NCBI GenBank assembly: GCA_032622095.1
Contig: CP136068.1
Span: 160,229,465-160,293,464, forward strand
Direction of reading: 5' to 3'
From: Siphonodentalium dalli
Taxonomy: Eukaryota > Mollusca > Scaphopoda > Gadilida > Siphonodentaliidae
Length of the DNA stretch: 64,000 nucleotides
Shown here: piece after piece, positions 24,605 to 35,680 of the stretch
How the letters are laid out: each line of letters starts with the position of its first letter
How positions within the stretch are numbered: position 1 is the first letter of the stretch
Position numbers and translations under genes: made by a program
The notes under the pieces: generated by a model
What the model saw: only the letters and a program-made list of their open reading frames with translations
The model's database searches: none
What the model was told of the DNA's origin: nothing

Positions 24605-25133
24605 TTAGAGCTTCATGCTTCGGCGGCCTTCACTTACCGAGAATTGTTGGCAGTAATCTGATCCAATATCCTTCTCCACCATCCATCCCTTGAAGTCTCT
24701 GTACACCTTTGCAGGCCGAGCTGGGTCGTGAATATCAGTACAAAGTTTGCACAACTCACTTTGCTGAGCCCATTTTATCTCAAAATGAGTTTTCCATCGG
24801 AAATACTCGTTGTATTTCCTAGCGTCCGCCCCAACGTTGAGCAAGTGTTGTGCCAAATCTTTTGCACTACTGAAATCCAACACGTTTATATAAGATCCTT
24901 CTGGGAGAACGGCTGAGTAGTTACTACCCCCAACAACCACCGGGATGGTTCCACGCCTGATCGCGTTCCACGGTTTCTCGATTAGGTAGTCCATGCATAG
25001 CCCGCTCTCCAGTGAGAGTTGGAACTTATATGTTCCCAGAAGTTCTTCACAGACGTTATTCTTCGGGCATTGCCTGTCACCACACTCCCCATATGTATCA
25101 ATGTCAATATATTTCTGCAATTCTTGAATAAAT
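24605..25133 (-). CDS. Alpha-1,3-fucosyltransferase-like (GT10), C-terminal exon
   Basis: Codes residues 218-393 of the same gene, starting after the acceptor TTTTATTCCAG. Splicing to the upstream exon gives QRI-R-FIQELQKYIDIDTYG with no frame break. This is the C-terminal GT10 catalytic domain: Y(I)D.YG.CG at 226-236, the donor-binding region FQLSLESGLCMDYLIEK at 255-271, then PVVVGG at 282-287, and a Cys-rich tail (C347, C349, C379). The family's usual donor motif reads roughly FENS..DY.TEK. Here Glu260, Asp266-Tyr267 and Glu270-Lys271 are kept, but Asn is Ser and Thr is Ile, so the enzyme is a diverged member. The stop at 24605-24607 follows ten codons that begin with a perfect donor-like GTAAGT at 24637, so the true end could instead lie in a further short exon. 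Total length of 393 is normal for the family. Confidence 0.9.
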
Positions 25134-25641
25134 CTGGAATAAAATAGTGTATGTGTAATTGTTGGTGAGGTTTTAGTTTAAACATTATGTATTCCCGCCA
25201 TATTAACAATCACATTAAAGCCACATGGCGGTTTGCGCTACAAAATACAGCTAATAACGTTCGCTTTTGAAATTTTCTCAACCGCCATCTGCACAAGGAT
25301 CATAATAGAGCGTTCCGTGTTAGTCTGTTCCTGATATGGTAGAAATAAAGAGCGTTTATTTCACTTCAATGCCAAAAACTGAAAACAGCTGGAAAATGGA
25401 TGTGACCATGGCAAGTCTTTTTTCAAAGCATACTTTATGGAATTGTACTTGCAGTAGAGTCCATCGAACCCCAAACTTGAACAGGTTTCCAAGCCCAGAT
25501 GCAGGGACTAGGTGTGGCTGGAACACACCCGCTGTCGGTATTCCACCCCAGGGAAGTCATTATTTGTACTCATAAGACATAACTCATACACAATGTTTTT
25601 TGTGCATATGTATAATATTGATAAGGCTACGTTCATACGCT

Positions 25642-26023
25642 GGCAAGTTTGTACTGTATGTTTTACGTGCATTTCGTCATAAAAAAACCACATGGTGCCA
25701 GAATATGAACGAAACCGTGAACATAACATGTATTTTTACCAAAATGAAAGACATGAGAAGTAACATTTATCTAATTCCACTTGTAACAGTGCTATTGGAA
25801 TTTGCCTTAAAATACCAGTAAGATTTATTCTTGCGAGATAATTGCATGATATTTACAGGCAAATTCCGATAGCATAGTTACTAGTGGAACTACAGAAATT
25901 TTACTTCGCACATAGTTAGCTGTCGCACAGATGCGCTTTATGTGCTTGTTTCCGTTCATATTATGGCACCATATCGTTTTCTATACGACAAAATGCCTGC
26001 AAACCATACCGTGCAAACTTGCC
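25642..26023. mobile_element. Fold-back element next to the fucosyltransferase acceptor
   Basis: Arms 25642-25715 and 25948-26023 are complements (GGCAAGTTTG, TGCATTTCGTC, ATGGTGCCA.AATATGAACG). A second nested inverted pair (GGAATTTGCCT / AGGCAAATTCC) lies in the loop, and this inner piece recurs at 44282-44330 and 46186-46262. Confidence 0.75.
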
Positions 26024-26737
26024 TAAAGTTTGCCAAATACCATCATCACATTGTTTATTCTTTTCTGGTTGAACAATGAATATTTGCCGCCATGAAACCT
26101 ATATACACTACAATAAGACTAAAACCTACCTCGTGGGTGGGGCGAAGTAGATTCAAAAGGTATTTCGGGCGACAGTCGTCACCATTCTAGAGTCACAACG
26201 TTGTTATTACGCCCTTTATTTCGCCCGAAGGGGGGGGGAATATAACAGTGGAAAATTGGATTCCACTGTGTCTCATGTGTCACTTGGTTTACCAATATGA
26301 GTAAATGTTAGCCCGAAATTACGATTGCTTTTCTTTGTTATCATATGAAATCGGAGTAAACCAGCTTCGAACCGGATCAAACCAGCCCAATATATCTTGG
26401 CCTGTGTCAATGGTACAACTGAATGCCGAAAACAATTAGCAAAAAGAAAATGAAGATGCATGCATCAGATCGTCCATGAATTATTTTACAAAGAATTACT
26501 TTTTAAATCTGATACAATGTTTGGTGTATTAAATAACGTATTCTACTAAAGTATGATGTATATACTATACATATTAGCTATACATCTCTCTCTTTTAAAC
26601 GAGGTAATGTACAGTTTTATACTTGTTCTTGATAACCACGTAATGATTATTTTAAATTAAGATTATTAAGTGAAATGAATTAAAAATTTATACGATATTA
26701 AGTCATATTTTGTACATGGACGGAAACGTTGTAGTTG

Positions 26738-26835
26738 CATATTTACGATGAGAAGAAGCAAATAGTAGTGGCGTATTTACGATGAGAAGAAGCAAATAGT
26801 AGTGGCGTATTTACGATGAGAAGAAGCAAATAGTT
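26738..26835 (+). repeat. 34-bp minisatellite, three units
   Basis: ATTTACGATGAGAAGAAGCA at 26741, 26775 and 26809; units nearly identical, so recent. Confidence 0.95.
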
Positions 26836-26839
26836 AATT

Positions 26840-27850
26840 AAAACTAAAACAGTTAAAATTATTACTGACCTTTAGTAAAGTAAATAGGTTTTTAAAAATG
26901 TGAATTAAAACAAACTCCACTTTACAGACCATTTTACAGATAACCATTTTGACTGCTGAATGCCGGGACAGAAACTATGCATACACAGACCCATGCTTAT
27001 CGGCGCATGCATTTACTATGGGAGATTTAGAGTGGGTCTATTAAACTAATTATAACCTTGTCATCTTTTATAGTTTTTGCGTGAAATTTTAAACATATAT
27101 CAGGGACATATACCCCTTCTAGAATGTTCAAAACAAAATTCAGTTGCTCATCGTATTTGTATTGATTTTATGCGACGAAATAGTCCGAAAATTCAGAAAA
27201 TTGCGTTAACGGCTCAATGTTTTAAGGTGTTACAAAACGTCTGATAAAAATAGTTCTATCGAGAATATTCACACCATTTTTTTAGAGAACATAGAGTAAA
27301 CATAGTCCTATCGGAATATCGTAAAGGAGTTCCGTGTATTTTGGGATTAAATAACACTCAGATTGCCGAAACTGCCAACAATAAATTCGCTTTTTCGTGT
27401 CCCACGAAAATGAAACTTGTCTGTTTAAATGTCCCACTTTCGTGTCGAATGGTGATAGAATCTCCATTTGTCATGTTCATGGATAAATTGCATCACACTT
27501 AATCGGCTTATGTCCGCGGTCATAAACCTGTGTTTTTATAACAATTTATTTGAGACAAACTGTTGCGCGCGTATCAGTCGGTGCTTATCAGTTGAAGTTA
27601 ATGATCGTGCAGCCTGTGTAGCAAATGTTCAAATACAGCCAGGGGGGGGTCAGGAAAAAATTCCGAACACTAGGCGCTTTTTTATTTTTTCCGCCCGCTT
27701 GGTACCCACCACCACCTATTTTTTTTTTTTTTCCGATTCTGGGATAGGGACCCACCCCCTTCAAACTGCTTCAAATGACTATTTTACTTAGTTGTTCTGA
27801 TCTTATCTGATCCATCTTTGTTTTTGAACAATTTTCGGGGGAAAAGGGAG
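26840..27850. other. Intronic DNA without gene; poly-G element end
   Basis: Nothing recognisable except a CAGGGGGGGTCAGG end-like motif near 27642 and poly-T near 27720, similar to the ends of 35828-37551. Confidence 0.35.
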
Positions 27851-27854
27851 GCTC

Positions 27855-28150
27855 CCTTTCTTGAGGTCACCCCGAAGATCCATATGAAGTTTGGTGACGA
27901 CTGGATGAGAAATGTGACCTGTAAGATGTGCTAAAGGATTTAGTGATACAAAGAGTAAAATCCAAGATGGCCGCTGGTAGCCATGTTTTTTACAGCATTC
28001 GGGAAACAATGGTAGGCACCCATCGAGAGGTCACACCAAGGATTCACATAAAGTTTGGTGATGATCGGATGAGTGATAAGCTCTGTATGGTGTGCTAAAG
28101 AATTTAGTGATGCAAAGAGTAAAATCCAAGATGGCTGCCAGTGGCCATAT
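27855..28150 (+). repeat. 'CAAGATGGC' tandem repeat, period about 170 bp
   Basis: AAGTTTGGTGA.GA, GTGTGCTAAAG, TTTAGTGAT.CAAAGAGTAA and AAATCCAAGATGGC recur at about 27890 and 28055 onward. Related to the array at 2240. Confidence 0.75.
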
Positions 28151-28569
28151 TTTTCATCAAAAATCATTCAAGTTACAGCTCCCATCTAGAGGTGATCCTA
28201 GACACAAATACCGAATATCATTGAAATCGGTCAAAGTTTGTTTTAACACTTTTGTTTTATTTTATTATGGTTTTTTTGAATAGTCTATTTTTATTTGAAG
28301 AGTTCAGTGAAGAGTTTAAATTTATTTGAAGAATGTTATGTTTTCATTTATATCAGGTTGAATAAATTATTTTTAATAGGACTATTTAAATATGAGCCTT
28401 TCCATGTTAATGTGCAGTGATTGTCTGTTGATGAAAAAAATAGTTTTATAGACCCACCCTAAATCCCCTCCCCCCCCCCACATATTAAACGCATGCGGCC
28501 GTAAGCACGTGGCTTTGTTTGGATACTTTCGTTCCCAGCATGCATCATTCTCGCTATCTGTAAAATGCG

Positions 28570-28880
28570 TGTGTGTGTGTTCGCGGTGGCTCACAAGTAG
28601 GGTCGCAGTGACAGGGGGTTTGGGTGTAAGTACTTACATGTACATTGTATGCGACAAACATATAATTGAAAATTTCATGTGCATGTGTTCACGCCTGGCC
28701 ATCACACGTATGGACTATGGGGGCGGCGAGGGGCTATTTGGGTGCACGTATGTACTGCTTTTCCAATATTGATTGTGGCACTTCCGGGTCTGTTTGACAA
28801 TTTCATTGCATGTTCTCACGACTGGTTATATGTAGGGAAGCGGCGACTTGGGATTGACGTGTATGCACTTATATTGCATT
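28570..28880 (+). repeat. Satellite, left block (monomers C, D, E)
   Basis: About 110-bp monomers ending near CTTATATTGCAT. The three monomers match, in order, those at 30691-30914. Broken by an insertion after the last monomer. Confidence 0.8.
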
Positions 28881-30425
28881 AGGTATCAAATGTTATCGAA
28901 TCCCGTAAAAATTCCGATTTGACATTGAATTGACAATTTTGAAGGTCAAGGTCAGGTCGGGGTCAAAATTTGACCCGTCCAAAACACTCCCCGGACAAAA
29001 GTATCCCGTTTTACCCGATTTGATCTTGAATTGACCATTTTGAAGGTCAATGTCAGGTCGGGGTCACGAAGGTCAATGTTAGACTGGGGTCACGATTTGG
29101 CCCGTCGAAAACACTCCTCTGACAAAAGTAACCCTAGGTATCAAATGTTGTCGAAATCCCGTCAAAATTCGCGATTTGACATTGAATTGACAATTTTGAA
29201 GGTCAAGGTCAGGTCGGGGTAACGATTTGACCCGTCCATAACACACCCTGGACAAAAGTTCCCCTAGGTATCAAATTTCGTCGAAATCCGTCCCGTTTTA
29301 CCCGATTTGACCTTGAATTGACCTTTTTGAAGGTCAAGGTCATATCGGAGTCACGATTTGACCCGTCCAAAACACTCCCTGGACAAAATCACCCATAGGT
29401 ATCAAATTTCGTCAAAATCCGTCTGGCAGTTTTCCCGGCCATAGCTAACACACAGCCAAACAGACAGACAGAAGTCCCAAAATATATATTAGACTAGCCG
29501 ATGAGCCCGACGTTGTCCGGGCTATTCAAAAACCAAATTTCAAGTCGATAACTCCACCCGTTTCCCAGATCTGGTCTGCGCATGCGCGAAGCTGACGTCG
29601 CACGGGTTCGGCGACCCGATAAAATTCGTATCCGGGGCAAGATACATTCACATACCAAATTTCAAGTCGATAGCTCCACCCGTTTCCGAGATCTGGTCTG
29701 ATTTGCGGATACCTCGGCCGGTGATGAGTTAACGCGACATCGGCCGGTTAAGAGTTAAACGCGATCACGTCACGATCTCTTGACGGCGTAATAGATTCAC
29801 GGAATGTTTTTCAATGACCGAAGCATGGTCCTGCGTTCTTCCCGATTATTAAGGTAGAAACTTTAAACGGACACAGGTGTGTGATATATCGTTGGAAAGA
29901 GGAAGCGCCACATATTCTAACCATGCAAATTATATGACTGGCAATTAATTATTCGCGCTATATCGAATCGATTTGTGAGCACCGAACTGAAATATATTAG
30001 CGCAAAACGGCGTAAAAACAGATTTGACCTCGGCACGTGAAAAGTTGATCTCGGATCTAAAATCTGATGAGCTGATATTGACCGCCTGGTCAAACTACAC
30101 ACACGTACCAAGTTTCGTCCCGATCGCGCCACCCGTTTCCGAGATCTGGTCTGCGCATGCGCGAAGCTGGCGTCGCACGGGCTCGGCGACCCGATAAAAT
30201 TCGTATCCGGGGCAAGATACATTCACATAGCAAATTTCAAGTCGATAGCTCCACCCGTTTCCGAGATCTCGTCTGCGCATGCGCTGCACGGGCGTCGCAC
30301 GGGGCTCGCCAATACGACAACGACGACCGCCTGATCAAACTACACACACGTACCAAGTTTCGTCCCGATCGGTCGAGAATCGTTGATTTGTATTAATGAC
30401 AGACAAACAGACAGACAGACAGAGG
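28881..30425 (+). mobile_element. Retroelement-like insertion(s) in the satellite
   Basis: Begins with four degenerate units containing TTGAC.TTGAATTGAC.ATTTTG and AAGGTCAAGGTCAGGTCGGG, ending AACAGACAGACAGAAGT at about 29470. A second head (TAGACTAGCCGATGAGCCCG, 29490) starts another copy that ends in a GACAGACA tail at 30425. It shares about 300 bp, nearly identical near GCACCGAACTGAAATATATT, with 56175-56475. No protein left. Confidence 0.6.
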
Positions 30426-30434
30426 TTTATGTCC

Positions 30435-31240
30435 CGTGTAGAGACGTGGCGACATGGGGTTAGGGTGTGCGTACTTTTATTGCACGGGGCATTGTCTGGT
30501 CTATTTGGTTATTTCATGTGTACGTCATCAGTGCTGATCACATCGTCACAGAGGGGTGGCACAGGGTTGGTGTGTACGTATACTTACATTGCATTACACG
30601 CTGTCTGCGTGGTCGGTTTGAACATGTCATGTGTATGTTATCATGGCTGGTCACAGCGGCGTGGTACAAGGGGGTGGGTTTACATACTGCTCTTGCATTT
30701 GATTATAACGACGATATATTTTATTATATGTGCATGTTTTCACGTCCGGTCATCACGTGTGTGGACACGGCGACATGCGGTTGGGGAGCAGTATGTACTT
30801 TTTTATTATATTGATTGTGACACTGTTGGATATGTTTTACGTTTTCATGTGCACGTTCTCACGACTGCATGGTTACATAGAGTGACGCGGCGGAATGGGA
30901 TTGGCGTGTACGCACTTATATTGCATGGGACCATGTATGTTTGAACCATTCATGTGCATGTTTCACATGTCATACTGTGCATGTAGAGGCGTGGCAACAT
31001 GGGGTTAGGGTATGCGTACTTATATTGCATTGTACGTTGTCTGGTCTATTTGATATTTAGTGTCTATGTCATCAAGGCTGATCACATCGTCACAGAGGGG
31101 TGGCACAGGGGGTGGGGTTAAGTATACTTATATTGCATGCAACACTGTCCGGTCGGTTTGAATATTTCATGTCTATGTTCTCATAGCTGGTCACAGCGGC
31201 GTAGTCGAGGGGTTGGGTATATATACTTTTATTGCATTTC
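30435..31240 (+). repeat. Satellite, right block with 5-monomer higher-order period
   Basis: TATTGCAT-like monomer ends at 30473, 30587, 30691, 30803, 30914, 31019, 31128 and 31228 (spacing 100-114). Monomer 1 matches monomer 6 and monomer 2 matches 7, giving a higher-order period near 540 bp. The 182-codon frame through it is a by-product. Confidence 0.85.
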
Positions 31241-31849
31241 ATTATATAGGTAGCTTGTTCTATTTGATATATCTTAAATTTGATATGTGTATTTGTGGTG
31301 ACAACTCGATAAGCTGACGTTTCTTTTCTCAGCATCCGTCTTGGATTTTACTCTTTGCATCATTCAAGTCTTCGGAATACGGTACAGCCCTCGTGCATCT
31401 ATCCGACGGATATTGGATGTCACGATTTGAATCTATCGGCAAACCATATAGCCCACGTTTATGAGCATGTAATTGTCAAATTGTACATGCACGATCACGC
31501 TTCATATCTAGGGGTAATTTGACCATGCAAGCATCGTGTGCTTGGTCGTGAGTACATCAGATATCTCGTTCTGATAGATGCGTACATATCAATTTATAAT
31601 ATTAACTTTATAACATTTCCCCAATGTATGTGACTATTTTTTTGTAAAATAATTCATGGGCGATCTGATGCATGCATCTTCTTTTCTTGTGGTATACTGT
31701 GGGGCTGCTCTGGCGATGTCAAAGGAGCTATGAGGTCACTTTGATTGAAAACGTACTCGCTATGTGCGTACCGGTTATTCTTTTTGCATGATGTATGTAT
31801 GCGCGGATGTCTCATTATTGCAGTGTGTAACGTTTAATGACCGCGTTAA

Positions 31850-32274
31850 CCTTTTCAGTGCCAGGGGCCGATCTCATCGGCCCTAATTTACGGTCTGTAA
31901 AATCGGCCCTAACAAAATTAAAAATATTTTTATTTGGGATGCTTAAGCATGCTATAGCAAATTTAAAAACAAACTGGATAAAACCTTAGGGGCATGTTAT
32001 AACTCAAAACTATCACCAAGTATTCATAGTAATAATTTTGATGCCCATGAAAAACCTAAGATTCCCTCGCTCTAAACCTACAAACCTACAAAATAAGTTT
32101 GTTAAAGAAAACAAGAAACAATTATTAAAATTGTAAAAAATTGTAAAAAATAATAACAAATGATGAAAAATTGTTAGGCCAATGCCTACAGTATGGTCGA
32201 CTCGCAAATATAAGAGAATGCATTGGCACGGGGTATATGGGTTGATACAAAAATCGGACCTGGCACTGAAAGGG
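31850..32274. mobile_element. piggyBac-like MITE, family 2, with half twin-hairpin module
   Basis: Flanked by TTAA (31846-31849, 32275-32278). Ends CCTTTTCAGTGCCAGG and the complement of CCCTTTCAGTGCCAGG. Inside the right part is spacer plus one damaged hairpin at 32178-32227. TTAA plus CCCTTT fits piggyBac ends; no transposase. Confidence 0.8.
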
Positions 32275-32586
32275 TTAATTCCTTTGGATATTTATGTGCA
32301 AACATGACTGGGCCACTCTTGAAGATTTTATTGCCACAATGCAATGTTATAATCTAAACACCCCTCCAACTGAATAATTGAACGTTCGAATATACTTGTA
32401 TAACTGATTGGGAGAATCCATTTCGTATAAATAGTATTAAACTTAACGGGTGTATATTCCGAGTAATAAACACGGACATGTTGACGCCACAGGTCGTATT
32501 CACAAACTGGGTTTATTTTATAAACCGCGTATATAGTGTACTCTTGATAGCTTCTAAGAGCACAATGTTCAATCGCTAGCGTTTAC

Positions 32587-33602
32587 CACCCCTGGTCAAG
32601 TGGTCCTGCTAATATGCTATGATGCTGTTGGTCCTGCTGAATTGCTATGATGCGGGTAGGGCAATATGATGTCGTTACGAAAAAGTACCGATATTTTTTC
32701 TAAAGTTGTCATTTTCGCAGTGTTTAGCTAATCCGAGCGATTTGAGAAATACAGTCTGTGTATGAAATATTCAAGAACATATATATTTTAAAAATATATA
32801 ATAATGCCTTCGCTGGTGTTTCTAAAACGACGTGAATAACAATCTTGATTATAGTCGATTTTCAACAACTAATACAACCAGTATTAAAAATATTTCGCAA
32901 TAACTATGTTTTTGAATATTTGATACGCATAACGGCTTTTCCTGGATATGTTAAGATTATCGGAACACCGCGAAAAATACAAATTAAACAAATATAACGC
33001 TACTTTTTGTTAACAGCATCAGTTTGCCCTAACAGCATCATAGCAATTCAACAGGACCCAACCGCATCATAGCACATTAGCAGTACCGCTTGACCAGGGG
33101 TGTGACTGTCATATTTTAACCCTTTACCCAACAGAACGGCCCTGTGCCAATGCATTCTCTTATATATGCGAGTCGACCATAGGTCGCCTCGCATATATAA
33201 GAGAATGCATTGGCTTAACATATTAAAAATGATAAAATTGTCAAAGAATGTAGAACAATATTATAAAAATTGTTAAAAAATGTAAGAAAAAATTATAAAA
33301 TTGTTCAAGAATGTAAGAAAAAGAATTTTTTTAGGCCAATGCATTCTCTTATATATGCGAGGCGACCTATGGTCGACTCGCATATATAAGAGAATGCATT
33401 GGCAGAGGGCATAACTGTAACGATCACAATGTGGTAAATGAACCGGTTCCAATGATATCCATATTTGTATGGTGTTATTGAGACAGACCAGGGGTGTGAC
33501 TGTCATATTTTAACCATGATCATTAACCGTTCGATGACTGGCTCTTCCTGAAATTCTGTGAAAAACCATCATAGCACATTAGCAGGACCACTTGACCAGG
33601 GG
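32587..33602. mobile_element. Fold-back element 'CACCCCTGGTCAAG', host of a nested insertion
   Basis: Left end CACCCCTGGTCAAGTGGTCC at 32587; right end complement finishing GACCAGGGGTG at 33602; flanked by TTTAC on both sides. A second internal right end at 33063-33102 precedes the nested piggyBac-like MITE. Related sequence at 18120-18410. Confidence 0.7.
33120..33489. mobile_element. piggyBac-like MITE family 1 with twin hairpins, right end lost
   Basis: Follows TTAA (33116-33119) with CCCTTTACCCAACAGAACGG. Hairpins at 33146-33214 and 33335-33403. Compared with 38495-38947 and 47960-48399 it lacks the last part after GAGACAGACC, which is replaced by a repeat of the left flank. Confidence 0.85.
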
Positions 33603-35160
33603 TGTTTACGACACACTGTCGTCAATACGATATAACCGGTATAATTATCCCATTTGCCATTAATTTGTGTTTTGTCATTAAATTAATTACCGTTAGTTGG
33701 AAGACTAAGATTAAACTAAACGAGATGGCAAATTGAGAGTTAAGATTAAGACGGGGGTTTTTTTTCAAGAAAAATAATTATTGTTAGTCGGAATGCCTAA
33801 TCATTTCTAACTAAGATGCATTCGTCAAAGAGACTAAATGAGCTTGTAGCTATAAATATTAGTCACAGTGTGTAATACTATTTCTATAATAAATGTATTC
33901 TCCGATTCAGTTGTAAAAATAAATATTTGGAGGTTTGTTCGGGTAGTAAAATCAGACGACAGACATGCGATACGATAACAAAAGATCAGAATGATTTATG
34001 ATGATTCATATTCGTTGGGGAAATGTTCAGATAAGTTCAACAGGTCGTTTGTTGAAATTATTATCCGCAAATATATTAAAAAGAACTACTCATCAATGCG
34101 TATTTAGTATAACTGGGTCTAAAGATGGTCTATCTCTTCCTACAAACAAGTTTGATGTAGTTTCCGGGTATAAAATTATATATATCAATCGTAGACACAT
34201 CTCCGGAAAAACGTTTATCAATTAATATTGATTTGATTTCAATTTGTTTCTGGTATAATATATGTAATATACATACAACCTTCACTGAGAACAATATTGG
34301 TTCAGTAACAAGCATTGGCTAACCCACACCTTTCAGCGAGTCACTGTGACAACTATGGTGATAGTTCTAGTGACTAAGTACACCATGACTAACTCTAATT
34401 GCAACACTGCCTTGCATTATGCTTAAAGACATATTATGGACTTGTTCGGGTGTGTGAAATTGATAAGTTAGTACCCAGGCGCTATGCCAACCTGCATATT
34501 GTAGCATTCCACTAACACGCCGAAAATTTCAAAAGAAATCGACCATATCACTCCATAGAAAACATCGTCTGAACTACGCCCAATTGTAAATATTTACATC
34601 TCGATTCGGGACGCAACTATGGGAGATAATCTAACACAAATGATTTCGCCATCGAGAGTCATTGCATTTAATTAATATATAAGAATGACCTTGTGTGTCG
34701 TCAATTTGGATTAATATTCGTAACAAATAACTACTTTGAGCAAGATTATTCTTAATTTCTATTTGATCATCCTACCGGAGTGCTTCACATCACTTTAAGA
34801 TTCATTGATAAATATTCAATTTCCATTTTATCTCAATTCTATTGGATCTATAATTGAACGAATGTGATGGGAGGATATAATGACATGTATATCAGAAATA
34901 ACTCCCACATCAAAGGCTACACTGTTAGAATACAATGTTCGTTATTCCATGACACCAAAGACATCTCGGAAAAATGAACTAGTCAAACAGACCTAAACGA
35001 CAAACTATTGTTATCCCTCTCAACAGACCAGTATTGCAATATGTGTTGTAGAGAATAGATTGACAGTTTGTCCTGATTTAAGTTCAGTCTCTGATACTGG
35101 AAAATATAACATCTGGTTGAGTATTGAAATTATTTGCTAAAAATATTCCACCAAATTACA
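33603..35160. other. Intronic DNA, no gene recognised
   Basis: Unique-looking AT-rich sequence. Scattered AGTCACTGTGAC and TGACTAA words near 34330-34400 anticipate the denser cluster after 35165. Confidence 0.4.
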
Positions 35161-35164
35161 TGTT

Positions 35165-35395
35165 CACCTTCTCAGTGACTCAGAAAAGTTAGTCATTACG
35201 ACTCAATCCTGGTAATTTTGACTAACACGAATAGTGATTTGTCAGTGAGTGATGATTTTGACTAGCCAAATTAAGTCGTTATGACTAACATCACCCTGTC
35301 ATTGTGACTCATTTTCTGCCTTAGTCGTTATGACTTATGTGGACAAACAGTTGACTAACCTAAGTAAGTCATATTGACTAACTTTTGTCCTTCAG
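35165..35395. repeat. Cluster of TGACTAA/TGACTCA palindromic words
   Basis: At least five half-palindromes of type AGTCgTTaTGACT (for example AGTCATTACGACT, AGTCGTTATGACT twice, AGTCATATTGACT) within 230 bases. Could be a decayed tandem repeat or a bZIP-type site cluster. Confidence 0.6.
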
Positions 35396-35680
35396 TGTTT
35401 CTGGACAGTTTTTCGAACAAAAACTTCAGGCGCATTCGGAGTGAAGCCAGAGCGAGTACTCTATCAACTTCCATCAAGGAAAAATGTAATTTCGATTGAG
35501 ATAGTTTGCCGGAATAAACCACTTTGTTGTCCCTTTATAGATAAATATTGTAGACAATCTTTAGTTTTGTGTGTGCTTTCTTCACAAAAAAGGGCACTTG
35601 TCTTGAAATCGGGTTTTTATGAAAATGATGTTGTTGTAATTGTTACCGGGAAGAGATAGACCACCAATAAAGACCCGGTG

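Noticed and set aside
29490-29540. Hammerhead ribozyme at the 'CTGATG...' head of the retroelement-like repeats
   Set aside because: CTGATG or CCGATGAG is present but the GAAA core and stems needed after it are not. Heads at 15713 and 55725 also fail.
30396-30944. Open frame of 182 codons
   Set aside because: Runs through the 110-bp satellite, repeats internally in step with the monomers, and has no domain. A repeat artefact.
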